A DNA stretch of 64,000 bases from Pseudonocardia petroleophila (GTDB taxonomy: Bacteria; Actinomycetota; Actinomycetes; Mycobacteriales; Pseudonocardiaceae), in the NCBI RefSeq assembly GCF_014235185.1, contig NZ_CP060131.1:4533501-4597500 (forward strand). Reading direction: 5' to 3'. The notes beneath the pieces were generated by a model. That model ran no database searches, had not been told where the DNA came from, and saw nothing but the letters and a program-made list of their open reading frames with translations. The translations under genes and the position numbers were made by a program. Position 1 is the stretch's first letter. Each line of letters opens with the position of its first letter. This document shows positions 7,589 to 16,762 of the stretch, in pieces.

Positions 7589-8785
7589 ATGCCCAGCGTG
7601 TTCGCCCGGCTCTACACCGGCACCGGCGCGTTCGACGTCGTCGGCCGGCGGAAGACCTGGTACGTCGCGTTCGGCGTGCTGGTGGCCGTGTGCGTCGTGT
7701 CGATCGTGCTGCGGGGGTTCAACCTCGGCATCGACTTCACCGGCGGCACCCAGATCCAGTTCCCGACGGCGGGCACGAGCGCGCCCGTCGAGGTCGAGTC
7801 GGTGCGCGCGGTCTACGAGCAGGCGGTCGGCGAGGAGCCCGCCGCGGTGCAGGTCGCGGGCACCGGCGCCGCCCAGTCGGTGCAGATCCGCTCCGAGACC
7901 CTCGACGCCGCCCAGCTCGTCACGCTCAAGGACGCCCTGTTCGCCGAGTTCGCGCCGGTGGGTCCGGACGGCGTCCCGAGCCAGAGCGCGATCAGCGACA
8001 GCGCGGTCAGCGGCAGCTGGGGCGACCAGATCACCCGCCAGGCGCTGATCGCGCTCGCGGTGTTCCTCGTGCTGGTCACGGTGTTCCTGGCGTTCTACTT
8101 CGAGCGGTCCATGGCGATCGCCGCGCTGGTGGCGCTGGTGCACGACGTCGTCGTCACCGCGGGGATCTACTCCATCATCGGGTTCGAGGTCACGCCGTCC
8201 ACGGTGATCGGCCTGCTGACGATCCTCGGCTTCTCCCTCTACGACACCGTCGTGGTGTTCGACAAGGTCAAGGAGAACACCCGGGGTCTGCTCGGGCTGT
8301 CCCGGCGCACCTACGGCGAGGCCGCCAACCTCGCGCTGAACCAGACGCTGATGCGCTCGATCAACACCTCGCTCATCGCGGTCCTGCCGGTGCTCGGCCT
8401 GCTGGTGATCGGCGTGGGGCTGCTCGGCGTCGGCACGCTCGCCGACCTCGCGCTCGTGCAGATGGTGGGCATCATCGCCGGTGCGGTCTCGTCGCTGCTG
8501 CTGGCCACGCCGCTGCTCGTCGACCTGAAGATGCGCGACCCGAAGTTCCGCGAGCAGGCCGAGCGGGTCCGGATGCGCCGCCTGCGGGCGACCGCCCCCG
8601 CCGGCGACGCCCCGGACGTCGGCGACGACACCGCGCTGGCCGCCGAGCTGCGCAAGGAGAAGGCGTTCACGGCCGCGTCCGGGGTCCCGGCGCGCGCCGC
8701 CACGGCCGCGTCGGCGGGCGGGGCGAAGAAGCCGACGGCCCGGCGGCCGCAGGCCAACCGCCCCACCGGGCGTCGGCGCACGTGA
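7589..8785 (+). CDS. secF: Protein translocase subunit SecF
   Basis: SecF partners SecD in the proton-driven late step of Sec export. The 398-residue protein shows the first membrane helix (TWYVAFGVLVAVCVVSIVL), the conserved NLGIDFTGGTQIQF motif and a C-terminal bundle of five helices with SLYDTVVVFDKVKEN. A basic, Ala-rich cytoplasmic tail of about 80 residues ends in KKPTARRPQ. It starts 1 bp after the secD stop, and its stop overlaps the apt start as GTGA, implying coupled translation. Confidence 0.96.
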   Translation: MPSVFARLYTGTGAFDVVGRRKTWYVAFGVLVAVCVVSIVLRGFNLGIDFTGGTQIQFPTAGTSAPVEVESVRAVYEQAVGEEPAAVQVAGTGAAQSVQIRSETLDAAQLVTLKDALFAEFAPVGPDGVPSQSAISDSAVSGSWGDQITRQALIALAVFLVLVTVFLAFYFERSMAIAALVALVHDVVVTAGIYSIIGFEVTPSTVIGLLTILGFSLYDTVVVFDKVKENTRGLLGLSRRTYGEAANLALNQTLMRSINTSLIAVLPVLGLLVIGVGLLGVGTLADLALVQMVGIIAGAVSSLLLATPLLVDLKMRDPKFREQAERVRMRRLRATAPAGDAPDVGDDTALAAELRKEKAFTAASGVPARAATAASAGGAKKPTARRPQANRPTGRRRT

Positions 8786-9330
8786 CCGTCGCCGATCCCG
8801 ACCTCGACGAGGACGGCTCGCTCACCCACGTCGTCGGGCTCGTCCGCGACGTGCCCGACTACCCGGCGCCGGGGATCCTGTTCAAGGACCTCACCCCGGT
8901 CTTCGCCGACGCCCGCGCGTTCACCACGGTCGCCACCGAGCTGGCGGCGTGCGTGGGGGAGGCCGACGTCGTCGCCGGGATCGAGGCGCGCGGGTTCCTG
9001 CTCGGGGCCGCGGTGGCGCTCGTCGCGGGCGTCGGGGTGATCCCGGTGCGCAAGGCGGGCAAGCTGCCGCGCGTCGCCGGGTCGCGCACCTACGACCTGG
9101 AGTACGGCACCGCCACCCTCGAGCTGCCCGCGGAGACCGTGTCGCCCGGCGCCCGCGTGTTCGTCGTCGACGACGTGCTGGCCACCGGCGGGACCGCGGC
9201 CGCCACGGTCGCCCTGCTCGCCGTCGCGGGGGCCGAGGTGATCGGGTTCGGGGCGCTGCTGGAGCTCACGGCGCTGTCCGGGCGCCAGGCGCTGGCGCCA
9301 CTGCCGGTGCACGCGCTCCTGCACGCCTAG
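8782..9330 (+). CDS. apt: Adenine phosphoribosyltransferase
   Basis: Apt salvages adenine to AMP with PRPP. From GTG 8782, which overlaps the secF stop, the protein is 182 residues. It has the Apt N-terminal signature RDVPDYPAPGILFKDLTPV (near 22-40), VAGIEARGFLLG (near 64-75) and the PRPP loop VFVVDDVLATGGTA (near 126-139). The secF-apt-rel order is conserved in actinobacteria; in M. tuberculosis a lipoprotein gene sits between secF and apt and is absent here. Confidence 0.95.
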   Translation: MTVADPDLDEDGSLTHVVGLVRDVPDYPAPGILFKDLTPVFADARAFTTVATELAACVGEADVVAGIEARGFLLGAAVALVAGVGVIPVRKAGKLPRVAGSRTYDLEYGTATLELPAETVSPGARVFVVDDVLATGGTAAATVALLAVAGAEVIGFGALLELTALSGRQALAPLPVHALLHA

Positions 9331-9336
9331 AGCGTC

Positions 9337-9352
9337 TATCCTTCTCGGGGTG
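9337..9352 (+). promoter_or_regulatory. Leaderless promoter -10 element of rel
   Basis: TATCCT (9337-9342) ends 7 nt before the GTG at 9350, and there is no Shine-Dalgarno sequence. Transcription would start on or beside the first base of the start codon, so rel is probably read from a leaderless mRNA of its own in addition to any readthrough from apt. Confidence 0.65.
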
Positions 9353-11680
9353 ACAGACGTCCAGCCGGCGGCGCCCCCGGTCCCCACCCCGGACGGCCCC
9401 GCCAAGCCCTCGGCCACCCGCCGTGTCCGGGCCCGGATCGCGCGCCGGATGACGCCGCAGCGCGTCGCCGTCGTCGCGCCGGTGCTGGAGCCCCTGGCCA
9501 GCGTGCACCGCACCGTGCACCCCAAGGCCGACCTCGCGCTGCTGCAGCGCGCCTTCGACGTCGCCGAGGCCAAGCACGAGGGCCAGAAGCGCAAGTCCGG
9601 CGACCCGTACATCACCCACCCGCTGGCGGTCTCCACGATCCTGGCCGAGCTGGGCATGGACACCACCACGCTGGTCGCGGCGCTGCTGCACGACACCGTC
9701 GAGGACACCGACTACTCGCTCGACCGCCTGCGCGCCGACTTCGGCGAGGAGGTCACCCAGCTCGTCGACGGCGTCACCAAGCTCGACAAGGTCGAGTACG
9801 GCAACGCGGCCGAGGCCGAGACGATCCGCAAGATGATCGTCGCGATGGCCCGCGACCCCCGCGTGCTGGTGATCAAGCTCTCCGACCGGCTGCACAACAT
9901 GCGGACCATGCGGTTCCTGCCGCCGGAGAAGCAGGCGAAGAAGGCGCGCGAGACCCTGGAGGTCTTCGCCCCGCTCGCGCACCGGCTCGGGATGGCCACG
10001 GTCAAGTGGGAGCTGGAGGACCTGTCCTTCGCGATCCTGCACCCGAAGAAGTACTCCGAGATCGTGCGGCTGGTCGCCACCCGCGCCCCGTCCCGCGACA
10101 CCTACCTCAAGCAGGTCATCGACGAGGTCACCGCCCAGCTCGAGTCGGCGCGGATCGCCGCCACCGTCGAGGGCAGGCCGAAGCACTACTGGTCGATCTA
10201 CCGCAAGATGATCGTCAAGGGCCGCGACTTCGACGACATCCACGACCTGGTCGGCGTCCGGGTGATGGTCGACGACGTGCGCGACTGCTACGCCGCGATG
10301 GGCATGGTCCACGCGCTGTGGCAGCCGATGCCCGGGCGCTTCAAGGACTACATCGCCCAGCCCCGGTTCGGGGTGTACCAGTCGCTGCACACCACGGTGA
10401 TCGGGCCGGACGGCAAGCCGCTGGAGTGCCAGATCCGCACCGCGGAGATGCACCGCACCGCCGAGTACGGCATCGCGGCGCACTGGCGCTACAAGGAGAC
10501 CGCGCAGAAGAACGGCGCGGCGTCGCACGCGGGCTCGACCGTCGAGGTCGACGACATGTCGTGGATGCGCCAGCTGCTCGACTGGCAGCGGGAGGCCGCC
10601 GACCCCGGCGATTTCCTGGAGTCGCTGCGCTTCGACCTGGGCACCAAGGAGATCTTCGTCTTCACGCCCAAGGGCGACGTGCTGACGCTCCCACTGGGGT
10701 CCACGCCCGTCGACCTCGCCTACGCCGTGCACACCGAGGTCGGCAACCGCTGCATCGGCAGCAGGGTCAACGGCCGGCTGGTCGCGCTGGAGCGCAAGCT
10801 GGAGTCCGGCGACGTCGTCGAGATCTTCACCTCGAAGGCGGAGGGCGCCGGGCCCTCGCGCGACTGGCTCGCGTTCGCCGCGTCCCCGCGCGCCCGCACC
10901 AAGATCAAGCAGTGGTTCGCGAAGGAGCGCCGCGAGGAGGCGATCGAGAGCGGCAAGGAGGCCATCACGCGCGAGGCCCGCCGCACCGGCGTGCCCCTGC
11001 AGCGGCTGGTCTCCGCCGACTCGATGGCGGCGCTGTCGCGGGAGCTGCACTTCCCCGACCTGTCCGGGCTCTACGCCGCGGTCGGCGAGGGCCACGCGAG
11101 CGCCCGGCACGTCGTGCAGCGGCTCGTCGCGCTGCTGGGCGGGATCGAGGACGCGGAGGAGGAGCTGGCCGAGCGGGCCACCCCGTCGACGATCCGGACC
11201 CGGCGCGCCACCGGCGACGCCGGGGTCGTCGTCCGGGGCGACTCGGCCGACCTCGCCGACCTCTACACCAAGCTCGCCCGCTGCTGCACCCCCGTGCCCG
11301 GCGACGACATCCTCGGGTTCGTCACCCGCGGCGGCGGCATCTCGGTGCACCGCACCGACTGCACCAACGCCGCGGAGCTGCAGAGCCGCTCCGAGCGGAT
11401 CATCGACGTCGCCTGGTCGGTGTCGGCGGGCTCGGTGTTCCTCGTGGCGATCCAGGCCGAGGCGCTCGACCGCCACCGGCTGCTGTCCGACATCACCAAG
11501 GTGCTGGCCGACGAGAAGGTCAACATCCTCTCCGCGTCGGTCACCACCTCGCGCGACCGCGTCGCGGTGTCGCGGTTCAGCTTCGAGATGGGCGACCCCA
11601 AGCACCTCGGGCACGTGCTCAAGGTCGTGCGCAACGTCGAGGGCGTCTACGACGTGTACCGGGTGACCTCGGCGGGCTGA
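9350..11680 (+). CDS. rel: Bifunctional (p)ppGpp synthetase/hydrolase Rel
   Basis: Rel makes and degrades (p)ppGpp, the stringent-response alarmone. The 776-residue protein has the long RSH layout: an HD hydrolase domain with HDTVEDT (114-120) and VIKLSDRLHNMRTM; a synthetase domain with RFKD at 330-333 and GVYQSLHTTVIGP; a TGS domain (IFVFTPKGDVLTLPLGSTP); a zinc-finger-like CCTPVPGD; and a C-terminal ACT domain. RFKD is the RxKD form of bifunctional enzymes rather than the ExDD of synthetase-only RelA. It converges with the DUF4232 gene 10 bp downstream. Confidence 0.96.
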   Translation: MTDVQPAAPPVPTPDGPAKPSATRRVRARIARRMTPQRVAVVAPVLEPLASVHRTVHPKADLALLQRAFDVAEAKHEGQKRKSGDPYITHPLAVSTILAELGMDTTTLVAALLHDTVEDTDYSLDRLRADFGEEVTQLVDGVTKLDKVEYGNAAEAETIRKMIVAMARDPRVLVIKLSDRLHNMRTMRFLPPEKQAKKARETLEVFAPLAHRLGMATVKWELEDLSFAILHPKKYSEIVRLVATRAPSRDTYLKQVIDEVTAQLESARIAATVEGRPKHYWSIYRKMIVKGRDFDDIHDLVGVRVMVDDVRDCYAAMGMVHALWQPMPGRFKDYIAQPRFGVYQSLHTTVIGPDGKPLECQIRTAEMHRTAEYGIAAHWRYKETAQKNGAASHAGSTVEVDDMSWMRQLLDWQREAADPGDFLESLRFDLGTKEIFVFTPKGDVLTLPLGSTPVDLAYAVHTEVGNRCIGSRVNGRLVALERKLESGDVVEIFTSKAEGAGPSRDWLAFAASPRARTKIKQWFAKERREEAIESGKEAITREARRTGVPLQRLVSADSMAALSRELHFPDLSGLYAAVGEGHASARHVVQRLVALLGGIEDAEEELAERATPSTIRTRRATGDAGVVVRGDSADLADLYTKLARCCTPVPGDDILGFVTRGGGISVHRTDCTNAAELQSRSERIIDVAWSVSAGSVFLVAIQAEALDRHRLLSDITKVLADEKVNILSASVTTSRDRVAVSRFSFEMGDPKHLGHVLKVVRNVEGVYDVYRVTSAG

Positions 11681-11690
11681 GGGTCCGCGC

Positions 11691-12272
11691 TCAGGACGCG
11701 GCGAGCGGGCCGACGTAGGTGCCGGGGCGGGTGGCGCCGTCCTGGCGGAGCACGGTGTCGCCGTTCCACGGCACGGTGAGCTGCGAGGTGTCGCCGGGCG
11801 GGGTCGTCACGAGCTCGGTGGGGATCCAGCCCGTCGAGCCCAGCGTGCCGACGGAGCCGTCGGTGCCGGTGAGGTAGGTGAGGGTCGCGGAGACCGAGCC
11901 CCCCGGTTCCAGCGTGGCGCCCGTGCCGCTGTCCTCCTGACGCAGCACGGAGTAGACGGGGCCGTTGGGGTCCTCGGGGCCCCGCAGGTCGACGCCCGGC
12001 ACCCCGCGCGCCTCGCACGGCCGGTCGGAGACGTTGCGGTAGACGATCGACACCGTGCGCTGGCCCTCGCCGCTCGCCTGGCCGAGGCCGGCCCGCAGGT
12101 CGGCGGCGACGCAGCGGGCGACCCCTCCCGCGGGCGGGGTGGAGCCCGCCGTCGTGGTGGCCGGTGCGGGCGGACCGGAGGCCGTGCCCGGGGCCGGTGC
12201 CGGGGGCGCGGCGGAACCGCAGCCCACGAGCAGCACGAGGGGGACGAGTGCGAGGATCCGCCTGATGATCAT
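11691..12272 (-). CDS. DUF4232 domain-containing lipoprotein
   Basis: The 193-residue protein begins with a lipoprotein signal peptide (basic start, hydrophobic core, lipobox LLVGC), then a Pro/Ala/Thr-rich spacer and a DUF4232-type domain. That domain is recognised by RCVAADLRAGLG, VYRNVSDRPCEARGVPGVDL and a C-terminal beta-rich region. Such proteins are common surface lipoproteins of actinobacteria with no known activity. I chose ATG 12272 rather than one three codons earlier because TACGGT (12285-12280) ends exactly 7 nt before it. Confidence 0.82.
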   Translation of the reverse strand: MIIRRILALVPLVLLVGCGSAAPPAPAPGTASGPPAPATTTAGSTPPAGGVARCVAADLRAGLGQASGEGQRTVSIVYRNVSDRPCEARGVPGVDLRGPEDPNGPVYSVLRQEDSGTGATLEPGGSVSATLTYLTGTDGSVGTLGSTGWIPTELVTTPPGDTSQLTVPWNGDTVLRQDGATRPGTYVGPLAAS

Positions 12273-12339
12273 GCCCCGCACCGTAGTGCCGGGCAGCGCA
12301 GGCGGGCGGTCGTGGCCCGCGCGCGTACCGGTGACCCGG

Positions 12340-13872
12340 TCAGCGCCACAGGTCGCAGTGGTGCTCCGCGGCGAACTCCCCGGCCGGGCGGTCCACGGGG
12401 GCCCCCGCGGTGATCGTGCGGACCGTGCCCTCGCCGGTCCAGGCGGGCCAGCCCGGGTCGCCGGTGCGGGCGAACCGGGCCCACGCCGTCACGAGCTCGG
12501 CGGCGGTGCCCTGCTGGGCCGCGGTCAGCGTGACGCCCGGGCGCAGGTCGAACAGGTAGGGCACCTCGGCGCCGTGGGTGACGCCGTCGGCGAGGTCGGG
12601 GGCGAGCGCGGCGAACGGCGACGGGGCGGTCGGGTCGGCGAACTCGTAGGCGTAGACCGGCCCGCGGCCGGCGAGCGCGGCGTAGGTGTCGAGGGCGGGG
12701 CAGGCGTAGGCGCGGTCGGTGACGACGTCGGCCCAGGTCCGCGACGGCGTCGCGTCGCCGGGGGCGTAGGTGCGGCCGACGTCGCGGGCCCGGTCGCCGC
12801 CGGCCCGGGCCAGCAGCGTGCGGAACGTCGCCGGGTCGAGCGTCGGCAGGAACGCGTTCGTGAACAGCGTGCCCTCGTCACGGGTGGTGCCGGCGAGCAC
12901 CGGCACGGGAGGCGCCGTCGCGAGCACGTCGGACGGGCGGCGGGGGAGCAGGGGCGTGCCGACGGCCGGGCTCCAGTAGCCGGGCAGCCCGACGAGCCGG
13001 TCCACCGGCAGCGCGCGCAGGCAGTCGACGACCCGGTCGCGGGGGCGGTCGCAGTCGAGCGCGTCGACGACGCCCGTCCCCAGCTGCTCGGCGACCGGCA
13101 GCGGCTTCCAGGTGTCCCCGGCCGGTCCGGTGCCCGGGCCGATCACGTCGAGGACGTTGGCCGTGCCGCACCCGCCGCTCTGCAGCACCGCCCGCGCGAA
13201 CAGCCCGGCGGCGGCGGGGGAGGCGAGCTGCGCGCACACCCCGTCGGCCCCCGCCGACTCCCCGGCCAGCGTCACCTGCGCCGGGTCCCCGCCGAACGCG
13301 GCCGCGTTGCGGGCGACCCAGCCCAGGGCGGCCTGCTGGTCGGCGAGGCCGAACGTGCCCGACCCGGGAAGGCCCGGCAGGGCGAGGAACCCGAGCACGC
13401 CCAGCCGGTAGTTGACCGTGACGACGACGAGCCCGGCCCGGGCCAGGCGGCGCGGGTCGTAGTCGGTGCCCGCCCCGGCGGAGAACCCGCCGCCGTGCAG
13501 CCACACCAGCACCGGCAGGCCCGCGTCGGCGGGCGTGCCGGCGGGGACGGTGACGTCGAGGGTGAGGCAGTCCTCGTCGACGCTCGCCGCGGTGGCGTGC
13601 GGGACGCCCGGCGCGGCGGCGGTCTGCGGGCAGCGGGACCCGGGACCGGTGGCGTCGCGGACCCCGTCCCACGCCACCGGCGGGCCCGGGGCGACCCAGC
13701 GCTGCGCCGGGGCCGCGTACGGGACGTCGCCGAAGCGCAGGACGTCGCCGTCGGTGCGGCCCCGCAGCTCGCCCTGCTCGACGCGGACGGTCTCGCCGAC
13801 CGGCGGGCCCGCGCCGCACGCGGACACCACGAGCGCGCCGAGCAGCGCACACGCGACCGCCCGCAGGTGCAC
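12340..13872 (-). CDS. Secreted type B carboxylesterase (lipoprotein)
   Basis: This 510-residue alpha/beta hydrolase of the carboxylesterase/cholinesterase family has a signal peptide with lipobox VVSAC (Cys19), the oxyanion-hole motif HGGGF (126-130), the EDCLTLDV family signature (near 100-107) and the nucleophile motif GESAGA with Ser206. An acidic residue in TRDEGTLFTNAF and the histidine in DGVTHGAEVPYLF complete a plausible triad. It probably cleaves esters outside the membrane; the substrate is unknown. Its GTG start lies 6 bp after the cyclophilin stop, so the two are likely co-transcribed. Confidence 0.9.
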   Translation of the reverse strand: MHLRAVACALLGALVVSACGAGPPVGETVRVEQGELRGRTDGDVLRFGDVPYAAPAQRWVAPGPPVAWDGVRDATGPGSRCPQTAAAPGVPHATAASVDEDCLTLDVTVPAGTPADAGLPVLVWLHGGGFSAGAGTDYDPRRLARAGLVVVTVNYRLGVLGFLALPGLPGSGTFGLADQQAALGWVARNAAAFGGDPAQVTLAGESAGADGVCAQLASPAAAGLFARAVLQSGGCGTANVLDVIGPGTGPAGDTWKPLPVAEQLGTGVVDALDCDRPRDRVVDCLRALPVDRLVGLPGYWSPAVGTPLLPRRPSDVLATAPPVPVLAGTTRDEGTLFTNAFLPTLDPATFRTLLARAGGDRARDVGRTYAPGDATPSRTWADVVTDRAYACPALDTYAALAGRGPVYAYEFADPTAPSPFAALAPDLADGVTHGAEVPYLFDLRPGVTLTAAQQGTAAELVTAWARFARTGDPGWPAWTGEGTVRTITAGAPVDRPAGEFAAEHHCDLWR

Positions 13873-13878
13873 GGCGGG

Positions 13879-14733
13879 TCAGCCGGCGATCGTGGCCGTC
13901 TCGATCACGACCGGCTCGACGGGGGCGCCGCCGCCCGGCGAGGGGTCCAGCGACCCGTCGTGCCCGGCGCGGGCGATCGTGTCGACGACCTCCAGGCCGG
14001 CGGGGTCGATCGAGCCGAACGCGGTGTACTGCGGCGGGAGCTCGCCGTCGCCGTAGACCATGAAGAACTGGCTGCCGCCGCTGTTCGGCTGGCCGGTGTT
14101 GGCCATCGCCAGGATGCCGCGCCCGTAGGTGAGGCCGTCGAAGAACTCGTCGGGGACGGTGTAGCCGGGGCCGCCCTGCCCGGTGCCGGTCGGGTCGCCG
14201 CACTGCAGCACCTGCAGGCCCGGGTCGGTGGTGAGGCGGTGGCACGGCGTCTGGTCGAAGTACCCCTGCTGCGTGAGGCTGACGAAGCTGTCGACGGTGC
14301 ACGGCGCCAGCGCCCGGTCCAGCGTCAGCGGGACGGCCCCGGCGCTGGTCTGCAGGGTCACCGCGACGGTGCCGGAGCTGGGGACGTCGGTGCCGGCAGG
14401 CGGCTGGACGGGCTTCGCGGCCTCGCTGCCGTCGGCGGGGAAGGCGCACGTCGTGGGGTTCGGCAGCGGCTCGGGACGCACGGGGAGCGCGACGGCCTCG
14501 GTGGGGATCTCCGCCGGGGTGACGGCCGTCGGGGCCGGGTCGGCGGCCGGGGTGGCGTCCTCCCCGCCGGACAGCGTCGTGAACAGCACGATCCCGACGA
14601 CGACCACCACCACGACGGCGACCGAGGTGATCGCGGCGACCCGCTTGCGGCGCCTCTCCTGCTGCACGCGGCGCTCCTGCTGGCGCTCGAGCTTGCGCTT
14701 GGCCGCCTCGCGCCGCATCTGGTTGGTCGCCAC
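13879..14733 (-). CDS. ppiB: Membrane-anchored cyclophilin-type peptidyl-prolyl isomerase
   Basis: The protein has a charged, coiled N-terminus rich in Arg, Lys and Gln (about 1-30), one membrane helix (VAVVVVVVVGIVLF, about 38-51), a linker, and a cyclophilin domain ending at the C-terminus. The domain is recognised by YTVPDEFFDGLTYGRGILAM and ANTGQPNSGGSQFFMVYG. It should catalyse proline isomerisation of exported proteins. The 284-residue length and the position between rel and hisS match M. tuberculosis ppiB (Rv2582). GTG 14733 has a GGAGG ribosome binding site. Confidence 0.93.
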   Translation of the reverse strand: MATNQMRREAAKRKLERQQERRVQQERRRKRVAAITSVAVVVVVVVGIVLFTTLSGGEDATPAADPAPTAVTPAEIPTEAVALPVRPEPLPNPTTCAFPADGSEAAKPVQPPAGTDVPSSGTVAVTLQTSAGAVPLTLDRALAPCTVDSFVSLTQQGYFDQTPCHRLTTDPGLQVLQCGDPTGTGQGGPGYTVPDEFFDGLTYGRGILAMANTGQPNSGGSQFFMVYGDGELPPQYTAFGSIDPAGLEVVDTIARAGHDGSLDPSPGGGAPVEPVVIETATIAG

Positions 14734-14801
14734 CCGTGCACCTCCGTGTCCGCCGATCGGCCGCCACGATATCCAGGAGGACCGGGCTCTACGCTGGTCG
14801 G

Positions 14802-15503
14802 GTGCTCGTTGCCGGATTTCCCGCAGGTTCGTTCCAGACCAACTGCTACGTCGTGGCGTCGGGTCCGGGGGAGGCGTGCGTCGTGGTCGACCCCGGCCAG
14901 GACGCCGTGGAGCCCCTCGACGCGCTGCTCGCCGAGCACCGCCTGACCCCGGTCGCCGTGCTGCTCACGCACGGGCACTTCGACCACACGTTCAGCGTCA
15001 CCCCCGTCTGCGACGGCCACGACATCGCCGCGTGGATCCACCCCGAGGACCGCGAGATGCTCGCCGACCCGATGAAGGGGCTGTCGCGGGAGTCCGCGGC
15101 GTTCTTCGGCGGGCGGCTGGAGATGCGGGAGCCGCGCTCGGTCGAGGAGATGACCGACGGCTCCTCGCTCGACCTCGCCGGCCTCACCCTGCGCGTCGAC
15201 CACACCCCGGGGCACACCCGCGGCTCGGTGATCTTCACGCCGACCTCGGCCGCCGACGCCGGGCAGGGCGCCGAGGTGATCATCGCGGGCGACACCCTGT
15301 TCGCCGGGTCGATCGGCCGCACCGACCTCCCGGGCGGCGACCACGGGCAGATGCTGGAGAGCCTGCGCGACAAGCTCCTCACCCGCTCCGACGACGCGCT
15401 CGTCCTGCCCGGGCACGGCGCCACGACGACGATCGGCCGCGAGCGGGCGTCCAACCCGTTCCTGCAGGGGCTCGACACCCCGGCCCCGGGGCGTGGCCTG
15501 TGA
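14802..15503 (+). CDS. MBL-fold metallo-hydrolase (glyoxalase II family)
   Basis: The 233-residue protein has the metallo-beta-lactamase signature THGHFDH (56-62) and later metal ligands in DHTPGHTRGS, IIAGDTLFAGSIGRTD and LPGHGATTTIG, the layout of glyoxalase II-like hydrolases (Rv2581c family). The true substrate is not known for this family. I chose GTG 14802 because TACGCT (14790-14795) lies 6 nt before it and the conserved N-terminus starts there; the frame is open further upstream. The stop overlaps the hisS start as GTGA. Confidence 0.9.
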   Translation: MLVAGFPAGSFQTNCYVVASGPGEACVVVDPGQDAVEPLDALLAEHRLTPVAVLLTHGHFDHTFSVTPVCDGHDIAAWIHPEDREMLADPMKGLSRESAAFFGGRLEMREPRSVEEMTDGSSLDLAGLTLRVDHTPGHTRGSVIFTPTSAADAGQGAEVIIAGDTLFAGSIGRTDLPGGDHGQMLESLRDKLLTRSDDALVLPGHGATTTIGRERASNPFLQGLDTPAPGRGL

Positions 15504-16762
15504 GCTCCTTCGCCGCGCCCAAGGGCGTCCCGGAGTACACCCCGCCCGACTCCGCCGCCTTCGCCTGCGTCCGCGACACCCTCGTCGCGGCCGCGTCGCG
15601 CGCGGGCTACGGGCTGCTGGAGCTGCCGGTGTTCGAGGACACCGGGCTCTACGCGCGCGGGGTCGGGGAGTCGACCGACGTCGTCAGCAAGGAGATGTAC
15701 ACCTTCGCCGACCGCGGCGAGCGCTCGGTGACGCTGCGGCCCGAGGGCACCGCCGGCGTGGTCCGGTCGGTCATCGAGCACGGGCTCGACCGCGTCGGGC
15801 TGCCGGTCAAGGTCTACTACGCGGGCCCCTTCTTCCGGTACGAGCGCCCGCAGGCCGGGCGGTACCGGCAGCTGCAGCAGGTCGGCGTCGAGGCCATCGG
15901 CGTCGACGACCCGGCGCTGGACGCCGAGGTCATCGCCGTCGCCGACGAGGGCTACCGCGCACTGGGCCTGACCGACTTCCGCCTCGAGCTCACCTCGCTC
16001 GGCGACGCCGACTGCCGCCCGGCCTACCGCGAGCTGCTGCAGGAGTTCCTGGCCGGGCTGCCCCTCGACGACGCCACGCGCGCCCGGGCGCAGCTCAACC
16101 CGCTGCGCGTGCTCGACGACAAGCGCCCCGAGGTGCGCGCGCTGATGGCCGACGCGCCGCTGCTGCTGCACCACCTCTCGCCCGCGGCCGCCGAGCACCA
16201 CGCCGCGGTGCTGGCCCACCTCGACGACCTCGGCGTGAAGTACGTGGAGAACCCGCGGATGGTGCGCGGCCTGGACTACTACACGAAGACGACCTTCGAG
16301 TTCGTCCACGACGGGCTGGGCGCGCAGTCCGGCATCGGCGGCGGCGGGCGCTACGACGGGCTCATGGAGACCCTCGGCGGGCAGCCGCTGTCCGGCGTCG
16401 GCTTCGGGATCGGCGTCGACCGCACGCTGCTCGCCTGCCGGGCCGAGGGCGTCACACCGTGGTCGGACGCGCGCGTCGAGGTGTTCGGGGTGCCGCTGGG
16501 CGACGCCGCGAAGCGCCGGCTCGTCGTGCTCGCCGGGGAGCTGCGCCGCGCCGGGGTGCGCGTCGACCTCGCCTACGGCGGGCGCGGGCTCAAGGGCGCG
16601 ATGAAGTCGGCCGACCGCTCCGGCGCCCGCTACGCCCTCGTCCTCGGCGACCGCGACCTCGACGCCGGCACCGTCGGCGTGAAGGACCTGGCGTCGGGGG
16701 AGCAGCGGTCGGTCGCCCTCGACGCCGTCGTCGGCGAGCTGGTGGTGCTGCTCGGTGGCTGA
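15500..16762 (+). CDS. hisS: Histidyl-tRNA synthetase
   Basis: This class II synthetase charges tRNA-His. From GTG 15500 it is 420 residues, a normal size. Visible motifs: motif 2 YAGPFFRYERPQAGRYRQ, the histidine-specific RGLDYYTKTTFEF and GIGGGGRYDGL, motif 3 GFGIGVDRTLL, and the C-terminal anticodon-binding domain. The longer upstream open frame is only a shadow of the preceding gene; the GTGA overlap with the metallo-hydrolase stop fixes the start. Confidence 0.97.
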   Translation: MSSFAAPKGVPEYTPPDSAAFACVRDTLVAAASRAGYGLLELPVFEDTGLYARGVGESTDVVSKEMYTFADRGERSVTLRPEGTAGVVRSVIEHGLDRVGLPVKVYYAGPFFRYERPQAGRYRQLQQVGVEAIGVDDPALDAEVIAVADEGYRALGLTDFRLELTSLGDADCRPAYRELLQEFLAGLPLDDATRARAQLNPLRVLDDKRPEVRALMADAPLLLHHLSPAAAEHHAAVLAHLDDLGVKYVENPRMVRGLDYYTKTTFEFVHDGLGAQSGIGGGGRYDGLMETLGGQPLSGVGFGIGVDRTLLACRAEGVTPWSDARVEVFGVPLGDAAKRRLVVLAGELRRAGVRVDLAYGGRGLKGAMKSADRSGARYALVLGDRDLDAGTVGVKDLASGEQRSVALDAVVGELVVLLGG